Positions 1 through 8,235 are shown, counted from the first letter of the stretch. The stretch: DNA of 64,000 nt from Candidatus Scatomonas pullistercoris (GCA_018713515.1 DVOO01000003.1:62001-126000), one strand, 5' to 3'. The notes: generated by a model from the letters alone, not told the origin. Numbers and translations: made by a program.

Positions 1-652
1 TGGGCACGGAAACATCTCCTGCGTGCTCCACCGCAAACCGTTTCAGCCCCCGGATATTAATGGGATCATCCACCATAGTGCGGCGGCAGCGCACTTCACA
101 GGGATGCTCACAGATCAGTCCGCAGGTGGCGGGAAGCGGATTATCCTTCCGGATCAGGCGGACGGCATCGTAATACCTTCCCTCATGAATCAGCGCTATG
201 TAGCCGGGGATGTCCACGCCGGCCGGACATTCCGCCACGCAGGGAACCGGCTGGCTTACAACGCCGGAACAGCGCCCGTGCTTGATATGCTCCTCAAAAT
301 CTCCCCGGAATCCCTTTACACCCTTCAGCACCATTCTGGCTGCCTCATAGCCGATGGCACAGTCTGCGGAATAAAAAATACTTTCCGCTGTCTTCTCAAT
401 AACATCGATGGTCTTAAGCTGCGCCTTTCCATCCAGCACAGATTCCATCAGCGCTTCCAGCTGTCCAAGCCCTACACGGCAGGGAACGCATTTTCCGCAG
501 GACTGCGCGTGGCACATCCGCAAAAAAGAAGTTGCCAGGTCCACCGGACATAATCCAGGCGGGCTCGCAACCACCCTGCGTTCCAGATCTTTGTAAAGCC
601 TTTCCACTGTCTTCTGCGCTTCGTTTTGTGTGACAATACTAAGTCTGCTCAT
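1..652 (-). CDS. Iron-sulfur flavoprotein, NuoF-like N-terminus plus glutamate-synthase-type domain (partial)
   Basis: The gene begins at an ATG (650-652) behind GGAGG and runs off the window edge, so only the first 217 residues are visible. Residues about 45-105 carry SCGKCVPCRVG (Cys52, 55, 58) and a later SADC cysteine, which is the 4Fe-4S pattern of the NuoF/HydB C-terminus. From about residue 135 it continues with PCVAECPAGVDIPGY and CGLICEHPCEVRC, the cysteine pattern of the small-subunit glutamate synthase/dihydropyrimidine dehydrogenase iron-sulfur domain. In this family an FAD/NAD(P) oxidoreductase domain follows, which would lie outside the window. The likely role is electron transfer between NAD(P)H and ferredoxin-type partners in the cytoplasm. 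The exact substrate cannot be told. It is divergent to the transposase remnant at 838. Confidence 0.8.
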   Translation of the reverse strand, partial: MSRLSIVTQNEAQKTVERLYKDLERRVVASPPGLCPVDLATSFLRMCHAQSCGKCVPCRVGLGQLEALMESVLDGKAQLKTIDVIEKTAESIFYSADCAIGYEAARMVLKGVKGFRGDFEEHIKHGRCSGVVSQPVPCVAECPAGVDIPGYIALIHEGRYYDAVRLIRKDNPLPATCGLICEHPCEVRCRRTMVDDPINIRGLKRFAVEHAGDVSVP

Positions 653-837
653 CCTAACCTCCGCATTGTTTCATAGAAATACCCTTTTGTTTCTTGTGTA
701 AACCCATCACATATACATTGATTATAATTTAACATACTCTTCTTTTTTAGTCAATCCGTCAATGTTTTTATTTTATATTTTATTTTTCTTTTGCATTTTA
801 TACAAAAAAAGAAGAGGATATCGGGAAGTATTACAAC
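653..837. other. AT-rich spacer upstream of the flavoprotein gene
   Basis: This is strongly AT-rich and much lower in GC than its surroundings. On the minus strand it holds a TATAAT hexamer (721-726) that could be the -10 of the flavoprotein gene, but no convincing -35 lies 16-18 bases upstream of it. The abrupt change to transposase coding sequence at about 800 looks like the broken 5' edge of the insertion element. Confidence 0.4.
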
Positions 838-1329
838 ATGACGTATGCTGTCTTTGAGGATGAGCATTGTTACATCTGCCATGATGGGAGGGAGCTGCGC
901 CATATCCGTACGGAAAGCAAAGAGCTGGACGGCTATACCCAGACGGTGGAAGTATACAGCTGTGCGGACTGCAGCGGCTGTGAGCATAAATCCAAATGTC
1001 TTTACAGATACAATGCGGAAAAGAATCCAGACCGCAATAAAGTCATGAAGATCAACGAACGGTGGGAAGCGCTGCGAGAGGAATCCAACGCTAATATCCA
1101 GAGTGAAGAAGGAATCCTGAAACGGCAGACACGGTCGATCCAGACGGAAGGGCACTTTGGAGATATCAAAGAGAATGAAAAATTCCGGCGTTTTAATTAC
1201 CGTTCAGAGGAAAAAGTGTATAAAGAGTTCATGCTGTATGCAATCGGCCGGAACATCCTAAAATACCACCGGTTCTTGCATCATGAGATCGAGAAATACG
1301 AAGGAAAAAAGGAGCAGAAAGCCGCTTAA
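838..1329 (+). pseudogene. IS1182-like transposase, C-terminal remnant
   Basis: The frame encodes about 163 residues matching the C-terminal part of IS1182-family DDE transposases: a cysteine cluster (CADCSGCEHKSKC), then QTEGHFGDIKENEKFRRF and YAIGRNILKYHRFL near the end. Full-length relatives are about 450 residues or more, so the N-terminal two thirds are missing. The same frame stays open a little upstream of the first ATG, with transposase-like residues (EEDIGKYYN), so 838 is not a true start and the element was truncated near 800. No ribosome site precedes it. It is followed 60 bases later by a palindromic repeat that may be the element's right end. It is very unlikely to be active. Confidence 0.75.
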
Positions 1330-1390
1330 CGGATGGAGCGCCCCTTGCAATCCAGAAGAGGGGGCATTTGCGCCCTAAAATACGAGGTAT

Positions 1391-1500
1391 AAAAAGAAAG
1401 AGACAGTCCGACAGAGAATTCGGTTCCTAAAAAAATCCGAATTCTCTGGGATTGTCTCTTTCCTACGTGTCAGGGGTTAAAATTCGGTATTAACCGACTT
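1391..1500 (-). repeat. Palindromic dispersed repeat, copy A
   Basis: A segment of about 110 bases is nearly identical, by eye, to 60592-60712 in the opposite window orientation. It contains a long imperfect hairpin (arms 1398-1422 and 1435-1461, sharing GAGAATTCGG/CCGAATTCTC and AGAGACA/TGTCTCT) and, on its outer side, the shared string ACCCCTGACAC. Read on the minus strand the hairpin is followed by CTCTTTCTTTTT, so it could also terminate transcription of the binding-protein gene that stops at 1523. Because it directly follows the transposase remnant, it may be the terminal region of that insertion element. Confidence 0.75.
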
Positions 1501-1522
1501 CCCCCCCATTTATGAAGAAAGT

Positions 1523-2605
1523 TTAGTCAGCAGCCGATCCCATCACTTCTTTATAGTTTTCCGGCGTTACCACCTCCGCGCTTACTGCGGTTTCCATGGG
1601 CGGTTCCTCCCCGTTGATGAGCTGCATCAGCACATCTATGGAACCTTCACCCACCTGGGTCTCCGAAAAATATGTGGATGCCTTCATGCAGGTTCCATCA
1701 GCACCCTTGTCATTCCACTCATCCTTTGCCATATAGGCGCCAAGTCCTACCACGCAGGCTTCCGCATCCAGCCCGGCGCTCTCCAGCGCGCGCACAGCTC
1801 CGATGCAGCACTCTTCATTCGCGCCTGTTACCATCCATTTTTTAATTTCCGGATGAGCGGTGATTACCGCAGTTGCCGCGGTATTTCCTTTATCGGTGGT
1901 TCCGTCGTTATCCGCCCGGAAGATCCGGCTTTCATCAAAGTTCGGCACCAGCTCCGTAAACTTCTCCAGCTCTCCGTCAATACGGGGCACACAGCTGGAT
2001 ACGGTGTCAATCGTCATAAGCAGCAGACCCACCTCCGGATCTTCCGCCAGGTTATTTTCATTCACATAATTTGCCAGCCACTCGCCGTTGGCCTGGCCGA
2101 TGGAATACCCATCGATACATACCCAGGGAGCCAGCTTTTCCCCGTCATCCGTCTCCAGAGGATCATCGCAGGCCACAACCGGGATTCCCGCTTCATTACA
2201 CTTATCGACCACAGCCTGAGAAGTTGTCTGCTCAGGTGTACAGGTTACGATGCCATCCGCCTGATTCGCAATGGCGTTGTCAATGGCAGTCAGATACTTG
2301 TTGGAATCCAGCGCCACATCCACATAGATAAAGGTACCGCCCAGCTTTTCCACTGCTGCCTGAGCCGCCGCTCCTTCATTCAAAAACCAGGTCTGATCGC
2401 CGGATTTATAAATGCCGTAAATCAGAAGATCGCCGTCTTCTCCGGTCCCCGTTTCGGAGCTTCCGGATCCGGATGACGAGGTCTCTGCCCCGGATCCGGA
2501 AGAGGCGGAGTTGGATGAGGCGTCCGTTCCGCCGGATCCGCATCCAGCCAGCAGGCTGGCTCCCATAGCTGCCGTCAAAAACATAGCTACTACTTTTCTT
2601 TTCAT
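1523..2605 (-). CDS. Sugar-type ABC transporter substrate-binding lipoprotein (orphan)
   Basis: A 360-residue extracellular binding protein. Residues 1-21 are a lipoprotein signal peptide ending in LLAG, with the lipidated cysteine at 22, followed by a Gly/Ser-rich linker to about residue 58. The rest has the periplasmic-binding-protein type I fold typical of the arabinose/ribose family (GIPVVACDDPLET, GANEECCIGAVRALESAG), which binds a sugar-like ligand between two lobes. The start is set by AAGGAGG six bases upstream. It is the last gene of the AraC/UroD unit, 56 bases after the AllA-like gene. No permease or ATPase is nearby, so it either shares a transporter encoded elsewhere or works as a sensor. 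The ligand is unknown. Confidence 0.88.
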   Translation of the reverse strand: MKRKVVAMFLTAAMGASLLAGCGSGGTDASSNSASSGSGAETSSSGSGSSETGTGEDGDLLIYGIYKSGDQTWFLNEGAAAQAAVEKLGGTFIYVDVALDSNKYLTAIDNAIANQADGIVTCTPEQTTSQAVVDKCNEAGIPVVACDDPLETDDGEKLAPWVCIDGYSIGQANGEWLANYVNENNLAEDPEVGLLLMTIDTVSSCVPRIDGELEKFTELVPNFDESRIFRADNDGTTDKGNTAATAVITAHPEIKKWMVTGANEECCIGAVRALESAGLDAEACVVGLGAYMAKDEWNDKGADGTCMKASTYFSETQVGEGSIDVLMQLINGEEPPMETAVSAEVVTPENYKEVMGSAAD

Positions 2606-2661
2606 TTTCTTCCTCCTTAACTTAAATTGTATTTTTCAAATGTGCTGCCACATTTGTATAC

Positions 2662-3081
2662 TCATGGAAGGGGATGAAGGTTTGCTCCCCACGCCTTTTC
2701 CAGCCGGTAAAATTCTGTTTCCACGTGATAATTTTCTGTAATTTTTACCACCGCGGCTTCTGACAGGGCAAGCACCTGATGCCAGATTCCTTTTTTCAGT
2801 GATACTGCCTGATCCAGAAGAAAACAGCGGAAATCTTCCGGTGCCTCCCCGGATGCGACCAGCAGCAGCGCCGTGCCCTGCAGGGGCTCAAAGGTTTCCT
2901 TTGTGTTGGGATGCCGCTCCAGTACATCTGTCTTTTTGTCGGAGAAACGGAAAAGCGCTGTTCTCCAGGGAGACTCTTCATCCTGATCCACAATATAAAA
3001 GGCTTCTCTGCTGTCCCCGGGAAAGGCAAAGATAACTCCGTAATTCTGAAAGGTATCTTCACGGATCGTTTCTATTTTCAT
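2662..3081 (-). CDS. Ureidoglycolate lyase (AllA)-like cupin protein
   Basis: 139 residues resembling the ureidoglycolate lyase family, a cupin-like fold. The supporting stretches are HPNTKETFEPLQGTALLL (residues about 57-74) and LKKGIWHQVLALSE (about 95-108), which match the family's HP..F.PL and G.WH..L.AL patterns. AllA itself splits ureidoglycolate to glyoxylate and urea in allantoin breakdown, but no other purine-catabolic gene is present, so the substrate is open; a sugar-acid or hydroxy-acid lyase is possible. The gene starts six bases after the first UroD-like gene stops, so the two are almost certainly co-translated. Confidence 0.65.
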   Translation of the reverse strand: MKIETIREDTFQNYGVIFAFPGDSREAFYIVDQDEESPWRTALFRFSDKKTDVLERHPNTKETFEPLQGTALLLVASGEAPEDFRCFLLDQAVSLKKGIWHQVLALSEAAVVKITENYHVETEFYRLEKAWGANLHPLP

Positions 3082-3087
3082 CTGCTT

Positions 3088-4266
3088 TCATTCTCCCTTT
3101 GCTATCTTCAGGGCCGTCCTGGCATAGGCCTCCACATTTTCCATGGGGGTCCCGTATTCCAGGAAATCTACGTTCTGCATAATAAAGCTCTTGAATTTTT
3201 TCCCCTTCTCCATGGTTTCCGCGGTGACCCGCTCCACTTCCTCCACCGTTCCCTGCTGCAGCACATGCACCTGATCCACGCCGCTGGTCACGGAAAATTC
3301 CCCGTTCAGAATGGAACTTAATTCATTTAAATCTGTATTGCCCAGCGGTTTCGGAGAAAAGGGCTCAATATTCATGGCGCCCATTTTTTTGTAGGCCGGA
3401 ATCAGCTCCATGGCTCTTCCGCAGTTGTGGTAAATAACGGGATTTCCCTTCCTCTGGCAGTAGGCTATATACTCTTTTTCGTAGGGCAGGATATACTGCT
3501 CAAACATGTTGTTGCCCAGGAAGCCTCCGGCCACATTGCCGGCCACACAGAGGGCGTCCACGCCGGAATCCAGCAGGGCGTCCGTATAATCGTACACGCG
3601 TTTTCTGGCGAACTCCATCAGCTTCCCGTAAAACTCCGGATCCGTCAGAAACAGGGCGTACAGCTCCGTCTGATCAATCAGCGCTGACACATTATTAAAC
3701 AGGCCGCCGTTTCCCCAGGCGGAAATAATGCCGTCTTCTCCCAGATACTCCCGGATTATCTGAACATTTTTCTTCATTTTTTCCTTTATTTCCGGCGCGT
3801 AGGGTGGCTCGTACTTCATAGCCAGCTCCAGATCCCTCTCCGTTTTAATCGGAGGTTTTGTACAGGCATACATAAAAATTCCCGGACGCTCTTCATTGAT
3901 ACTGAACGTTTCCTCCAGATCGCCTTCCGGCGTATGGATCGTATAGTTGAAGCAGCGGCTGGAACCGTTCTGTACTTCTTCTTTCTCAACTTTCCATGTG
4001 TCTGTCTCGGTCTGGAAATTCAGCAGATCAAAATGCGCGTAAACCGGCTCATAGGGATTAAAGAACAGCATTCTCACATGTACATCCAGCCCCAGGCTCC
4101 GCTGATAATCAATGATGCTTTTCTGGGTTTTTTCAAAATTCCAGGGATCATATTCCGGATCCAGCTGCACTGCGAAATGTCCCTGGGACTGTATAAACAA
4201 AGTAACCGGAATCCGGTCTGTCTCTTCCCCCTTCAGCGCCTTCAGCAGTCTTTCCCTTCCTGTCAT
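3088..4266 (-). CDS. Uroporphyrinogen decarboxylase-family protein, copy 1
   Basis: A 392-residue TIM-barrel protein of the UroD/MtaA/CmuA family. It opens MTGRERLLKALKGEETDRIPV, the usual start for the non-haem branch, and carries VIYHNCGR near residues 275-281; in the methyltransferase branch the His and Cys of this motif help bind zinc. True HemE proteins are shorter (about 350) and lack this N-terminus. Members of this branch move methyl groups or act on unknown substrates. No corrinoid protein gene is nearby, which is unusual for a MtaA-like methyltransferase. It is about two thirds identical to the next gene upstream, and is separated from it by 21 bases. Confidence 0.85.
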   Translation of the reverse strand: MTGRERLLKALKGEETDRIPVTLFIQSQGHFAVQLDPEYDPWNFEKTQKSIIDYQRSLGLDVHVRMLFFNPYEPVYAHFDLLNFQTETDTWKVEKEEVQNGSSRCFNYTIHTPEGDLEETFSINEERPGIFMYACTKPPIKTERDLELAMKYEPPYAPEIKEKMKKNVQIIREYLGEDGIISAWGNGGLFNNVSALIDQTELYALFLTDPEFYGKLMEFARKRVYDYTDALLDSGVDALCVAGNVAGGFLGNNMFEQYILPYEKEYIAYCQRKGNPVIYHNCGRAMELIPAYKKMGAMNIEPFSPKPLGNTDLNELSSILNGEFSVTSGVDQVHVLQQGTVEEVERVTAETMEKGKKFKSFIMQNVDFLEYGTPMENVEAYARTALKIAKGE

Positions 4267-4287
4267 CCTCTTTTCCCTCCTTATTAT

Positions 4288-5469
4288 TTATCTGTATTTC
4301 TCACTCAGGCTCAAGGCCGTATCCGCATAAACCTTTATGTTTTCCATGGGAGTCCCGTATTCCAGAAAATCCACATTCTGCATAATGAAGCTCTGGAAGT
4401 CTTTTCCCTGTTCCATCACTTTTTCCACCGCCTTCGCCGTCATTTCCGGCGTTCCGCTCTGCAGGATGTGTATCTGATCCACTCCGCTGGTCACCGAAAA
4501 TTCCCGGGCAAGCATGCCCTTCAGCTGCCGCAGGTCTCCATTTCCCAGAGGTGCCGGAGAAAACGGCTCGATATTCTTTGCGCCCATCTTCAGGTAGGAA
4601 GGCACAAGCTCCATGACGCGGCCGCAGTTGTGGTAAATAACCGGGTTCCCTTTCCGCTGGCAGTAGGCTATATATTTCTGTTCATAGGGAAGCACGTATT
4701 TCTCAAACATCGGGTTTCCCAGGAACCCTCCGGCGGCATTGCCGCTGAGGCATATGGCGTCCACGCCCGCCTCCAGAAGTATATCCGTATAATCGTAAAC
4801 CCGCTTCTTGGCAAAGCTCATCAGCCGGTCATAGAATTCCGGGTCTGTCAGGAACAGCGCGTACAGCTCTGTCTGATCAATCAGGGAAGAAATATTGTTG
4901 AACAGGCTTCCGTTGCTCCAGGCTGACACAATTCCGTCTTCTCCCACATAGTCCTTGATGATTTTTACCTGCTCCGCCATCTTTCTTCTGACGCTCTGAC
5001 TGCAGAAGGGTTCATATTTTTCCGCCAGCTCCAGATCTTTCCGGGTCCGGATCGGCGCCTCCGTACAGGCGTACATAAAGGTTCCCTTCTGAATCTCGTT
5101 CACGGTAAATGTCTGGTGAAGGTTTCCCTCCGGCGTATGGATGGTCTGGCGGTATCTGCGGCTGTATCCATCCTCTTCTTTTTCCACGGTCACTTTCCAG
5201 CACTCTGTCTCCGTCTGCGCATTCAGTCCCTGAAACACTGTAAGAACCGGCTCATAGGGATTAAAGAACAGCATCCTGGCATGTACGTCCAGGCCTAGGC
5301 TCCGCTGATAATCAATGATGCTTTTCTGGGTTTTTTCAAAATTCCAGGGATCGTACTCCTCATCCAGCTGCTTCGCGAAATGCCCCTGAGACTGTATAAA
5401 CAATGTTACCGGTATCCTGTCCGCTCCGCGCCCGTTCAGGGTATTCAGAAGCCTTTCTCTTCCATTCAT
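4288..5469 (-). CDS. Uroporphyrinogen decarboxylase-family protein, copy 2
   Basis: A 393-residue tandem paralogue of the gene at 3088-4266, with the same opening (MNGRERLLNTLNGRGADRIPV), the same VIYHNCGR motif near 275-281 and the same ending pattern (QNVDFLEYGTPMENI). The frame extends upstream to 5610, but the start is placed at 5469 because its opening then matches copy 1 and a GGGGGAAAGG ribosome site sits just upstream; a longer start would overlap the AraC gene. The pair may form a heterodimer or act on two related substrates. The divergence is spread along the protein rather than clustered, suggesting an old duplication. Confidence 0.85.
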   Translation of the reverse strand: MNGRERLLNTLNGRGADRIPVTLFIQSQGHFAKQLDEEYDPWNFEKTQKSIIDYQRSLGLDVHARMLFFNPYEPVLTVFQGLNAQTETECWKVTVEKEEDGYSRRYRQTIHTPEGNLHQTFTVNEIQKGTFMYACTEAPIRTRKDLELAEKYEPFCSQSVRRKMAEQVKIIKDYVGEDGIVSAWSNGSLFNNISSLIDQTELYALFLTDPEFYDRLMSFAKKRVYDYTDILLEAGVDAICLSGNAAGGFLGNPMFEKYVLPYEQKYIAYCQRKGNPVIYHNCGRVMELVPSYLKMGAKNIEPFSPAPLGNGDLRQLKGMLAREFSVTSGVDQIHILQSGTPEMTAKAVEKVMEQGKDFQSFIMQNVDFLEYGTPMENIKVYADTALSLSEKYR

Positions 5470-5494
5470 ATCATACCTTTCCCCCGTCACCTGA

Positions 5495-6400
5495 TTATTC
5501 TGTCTGCTCCGTTCCTTCTCTGTACTTCCTGCGGAATTCTCCGGGAGATATCCCGGCAAATCTGCGGAAGACATTCCCAAAATACTGGGAACTGCTGTAG
5601 CCCACCGCAAAAGCTATTTCTGTAATGCTTTTCTTTGTCCTCCACAGCATCTGCTTCGCCTTTTCCATCCGGAGCATGGTGATATAGTCCGTACAGCTCA
5701 TCCCCACATGCTCTGCGAAAAACTTGCGGATATACCGGGAACTGACGCCGAAGCTTTCTGCGAGACTTTCTATATTGATCTTTGTATCATAGTTCTGATT
5801 GATATACTGCAGCAGTCCTGCGTCCTTTTTCGGTTCATTCTGACGCATGGACTTCTGAACTTCCCCCGGCTTTGAACCGCGCTCTTCCCCTCTCTCCTGC
5901 AGTACGCTGGCCAACACCCAGTACAGCTGCGCAAAACCCAGCTCCAAAAATGTCTTCCGGCAGGCCTGCTGTACTTTTTCATGGTAGCTGTGGTAAAGAG
6001 TTTCAATGGTTCCCCGGATCATGCCGCAGCTTCTGATCTGTTCAAACCTGTGTTTTCCCTGCAAAAACTGAAAGGAAGCCGGTATCTTCTGCGGCAGTCC
6101 CATGTCATATTCCAGCTGTGTGATATCACATCCCCGCTGAAATTCCATCATAAATGAATGGGAGACACCCGGAGAAACAATTATGCAGTCCCCCTGGCAC
6201 AGAGAAATAAAACTTCCCTCTATTTCCATCACACAGAGTCCAAAATTTATGTAATTCAGCTCATAGCCTCTGTGACAGTGCAGCTCACTTTCATACCTGT
6301 TCCCGCTTCGAACCTGAAATTTACACGCTTCTGTAATTGTAATGTCAAATTCCAGATCATTCCAAATATCCAGCAATTCTTTTTTGAGTTGCTCCTTCAT
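5495..6400 (-). CDS. AraC-family transcriptional regulator
   Basis: 301 residues: an N-terminal cupin-like sensor domain (residues about 20-150, ELNYINFGLCVMEIEGSF) and a C-terminal double helix-turn-helix (about 195-295, with ESFGVSSRYIRKFFAEHVG and ITEIAFAVGYSSSQYFGNVF). It is the first gene of the five-gene unit and lies 25 bases ahead of the second UroD-like gene, so it probably controls its own operon. The cupin domain of such proteins usually binds a sugar or small metabolite, which fits the sugar-type binding lipoprotein at the far end of the unit. Confidence 0.9.
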   Translation of the reverse strand: MKEQLKKELLDIWNDLEFDITITEACKFQVRSGNRYESELHCHRGYELNYINFGLCVMEIEGSFISLCQGDCIIVSPGVSHSFMMEFQRGCDITQLEYDMGLPQKIPASFQFLQGKHRFEQIRSCGMIRGTIETLYHSYHEKVQQACRKTFLELGFAQLYWVLASVLQERGEERGSKPGEVQKSMRQNEPKKDAGLLQYINQNYDTKINIESLAESFGVSSRYIRKFFAEHVGMSCTDYITMLRMEKAKQMLWRTKKSITEIAFAVGYSSSQYFGNVFRRFAGISPGEFRRKYREGTEQTE

Positions 6401-6619
6401 GATAGGTATTTTACCCCTGAAACATGGTGTTGTCTGTCAACATTTGAAGAATTCCCACTTATTTTTTTGTAAAATTCGGAACCGAATATTAACAAATTTT
6501 TTAGTATGATTTTAGTATTAATGCCTAGAATTTTTTCACTGTTTATCCCTTTTCAGTAAAAAAGAGCCATGCCCGGCTAAAAACTTTCGGGCACAGCTCT
6601 TTACTTTTATTCTTATATT
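6401..6619. other. Intergenic region between hydrogenase and AraC genes
   Basis: Apart from the hydrogenase terminator this 219-base spacer is AT-rich and must hold the AraC-unit promoter. A minus-strand TTGACA lies at about 6435-6440, but the best downstream -10-like string (TAAAAT) is 21 bases away, too far for a normal SigA promoter. A direct repeat of TTTTAGTAT is present near 6499-6520. The promoter may need an activator. Confidence 0.3.
6557..6602 (-). terminator. Rho-independent terminator after the hydrogenase gene
   Basis: Read on the minus strand, AAGAGCTGTGCCCG pairs with CGGGCATGGCTCTT, followed by a run of six T. It lies 17 bases past the hydrogenase stop codon, and separates that gene from the AraC unit downstream. 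Confidence 0.85.
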
Positions 6620-8140
6620 TTAGTTCAGCTCTATTTCTCTCAAATCCTCCGGAGGAAGCTGCCGGAGGGAGGCTTCTTTAAATTTTTTCAGAGCCGCCTG
6701 GGCATTTTTTACCGGAATGTTCGTGCCGGCTCCCGCCACGCAGCCTCCCGGGCATCCCATCCCCTCGATCAGACAGCCCTTCATCTTTCCCGCCTTGGCC
6801 AGGGTCAGAACTTTTCTGCACTCAGCCAGGCCCTCCGCATGTTCAATGCGCACCGGCACATCCGGATAATAAGCCTTCAGGCATTTTTCCACTGCTTCCG
6901 CCACGCCTCCGGACACCGCATAGCCCCGTCCGGCTGCCGTGGCGTCCTGAAAATCGGATGCCTCCCCGCACTGCTCCGGATCGATCTCCCTGGCGTCAAA
7001 CATTCCCTGCAGTTCCTCAAAAGTAATGACAAAATCCACATCGCTGCGCACTGTCCTCCGGGAGGCTTCCAGTTTTTTGGAGGCGCAGGGCCCGATAAAT
7101 ACCACATGGGCATCCGGATGCTCTTTTTTAATGCTTCTGGCGGTAGCTACCATGGGCGTCAGCTCCCGGGACACACTGTCCACCAAATCCGGAAAATAAA
7201 CCTTTGCCAGCATGGACCAGGAGGGGCAGCAGGAAGTAAGCAGAAAGGGCAGTTCTCCTGTGGCAACCTTCTCCGCATAGTGATGAGCCTCCGCCACCGC
7301 TCCGATATCCGCTCCCAGAGCCACCTCATAAACATCTTCAAATCCCAGTTCCAGAAGTGCTGCTTTGAACTTCTGCGGAGTAACCTTCGGACCAAACTGG
7401 CCGATAAAGGCCGGCGCCACTTCCGCAATGATTTTCTGCCCCTCCCGCAGGGCCCGGGAAAGCTGAAAAATCTGAGATTTATCAGAGATAGCTCCAAAGG
7501 GGCAGCTGACCATGCACATCCCGCAGGATACGCATTTTTCCGGATTAATCACAGCCCTGCCCTGCCCGTCGCTCTCAATGGCGTTTACACCGCAGGCCCG
7601 GGCGCAGGGCCGCTCCATGTGAGAAATGGCGTCATAGGGGCAGACCGATTTGCACTTGCCGCAGCGGATGCATTTTTCCTGATCAATAATGGATTTCCCT
7701 TTTTTGATGGTGATGGCCCCCTTGGGACAGACCTGCCTGCAGGGATGCGCCACACAGCCCCGGCACATGTCGCTGACCATGTACATGTTCGGTTCGCACG
7801 CATCACAGGCAGAGGGAATCACCTGCATCAGCGGCGGCTCATAATACTTTTCATCGATGTTGCTGGCCTCCATGCCGGCGGTAATATGGACCGCCTTGTT
7901 TTCCGGACGCAGGGACATTCCCATGGCCAGACGCACTCTCTCGCTGGCCACCGCCCGCTCCCGGTAAATACTTTCCCGGTAGGTGGCGCGTTCCCGGACA
8001 ATCTCGTAGGGGATCGCCTCAATCCTGTCCTGAAAATTCTCCTCGGTTGACTCAAAGGCCACCTTTGAAATTTCCTTAAATACTTCTCTCCTGATTTTCT
8101 TAACCGGTGTGTCAACGCCTCTCATACTCTTGTAACCCAT
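6620..8140 (-). CDS. Monomeric [FeFe] hydrogenase, group B type
   Basis: A 506-residue cytoplasmic hydrogenase that would reversibly reduce protons with ferredoxin electrons. The N-terminal half holds clustered cysteines of 4Fe-4S domains: CDACEPN (about 111), CIRCGKCKSVCP (about 156) and CVSCGMCMVSCP (about 202). The H-cluster motifs follow: L1 TSCCPSW (about 301), L2 GPCASKKLE (about 347) and L3 EGMGCPGGCVAGAG (about 456). Gly instead of Met before the L2 Pro-Cys and the cluster arrangement fit group B rather than the well-studied group A enzymes. It stands alone; no hydEFG maturation genes or NuoE/F partners adjoin it. It has its own terminator downstream. Confidence 0.9.
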   Translation of the reverse strand: MGYKSMRGVDTPVKKIRREVFKEISKVAFESTEENFQDRIEAIPYEIVRERATYRESIYRERAVASERVRLAMGMSLRPENKAVHITAGMEASNIDEKYYEPPLMQVIPSACDACEPNMYMVSDMCRGCVAHPCRQVCPKGAITIKKGKSIIDQEKCIRCGKCKSVCPYDAISHMERPCARACGVNAIESDGQGRAVINPEKCVSCGMCMVSCPFGAISDKSQIFQLSRALREGQKIIAEVAPAFIGQFGPKVTPQKFKAALLELGFEDVYEVALGADIGAVAEAHHYAEKVATGELPFLLTSCCPSWSMLAKVYFPDLVDSVSRELTPMVATARSIKKEHPDAHVVFIGPCASKKLEASRRTVRSDVDFVITFEELQGMFDAREIDPEQCGEASDFQDATAAGRGYAVSGGVAEAVEKCLKAYYPDVPVRIEHAEGLAECRKVLTLAKAGKMKGCLIEGMGCPGGCVAGAGTNIPVKNAQAALKKFKEASLRQLPPEDLREIELN

Positions 8141-8235
8141 TCCTTTCTTCTCTATACAGATGCCAGTGTCAAAAGCCCCCCAGCCGGGATGCCTGCGGAT
8201 TGTTCCGTGCCGCGCACTCCCACAATCCTATATAT

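Noticed and set aside
23-553. Long plus-strand open frames over minus-strand genes, here and throughout the window
   Set aside because: They lie opposite genes with clear family motifs, have no ribosome sites, and show the Pro/Ser/Arg-rich composition of antisense shadows in GC-rich coding DNA.
6435-6475. Ordinary SigA promoter for the AraC unit
   Set aside because: TTGACA has no -10 box at 16-18 bases; the nearest is 21 bases away.
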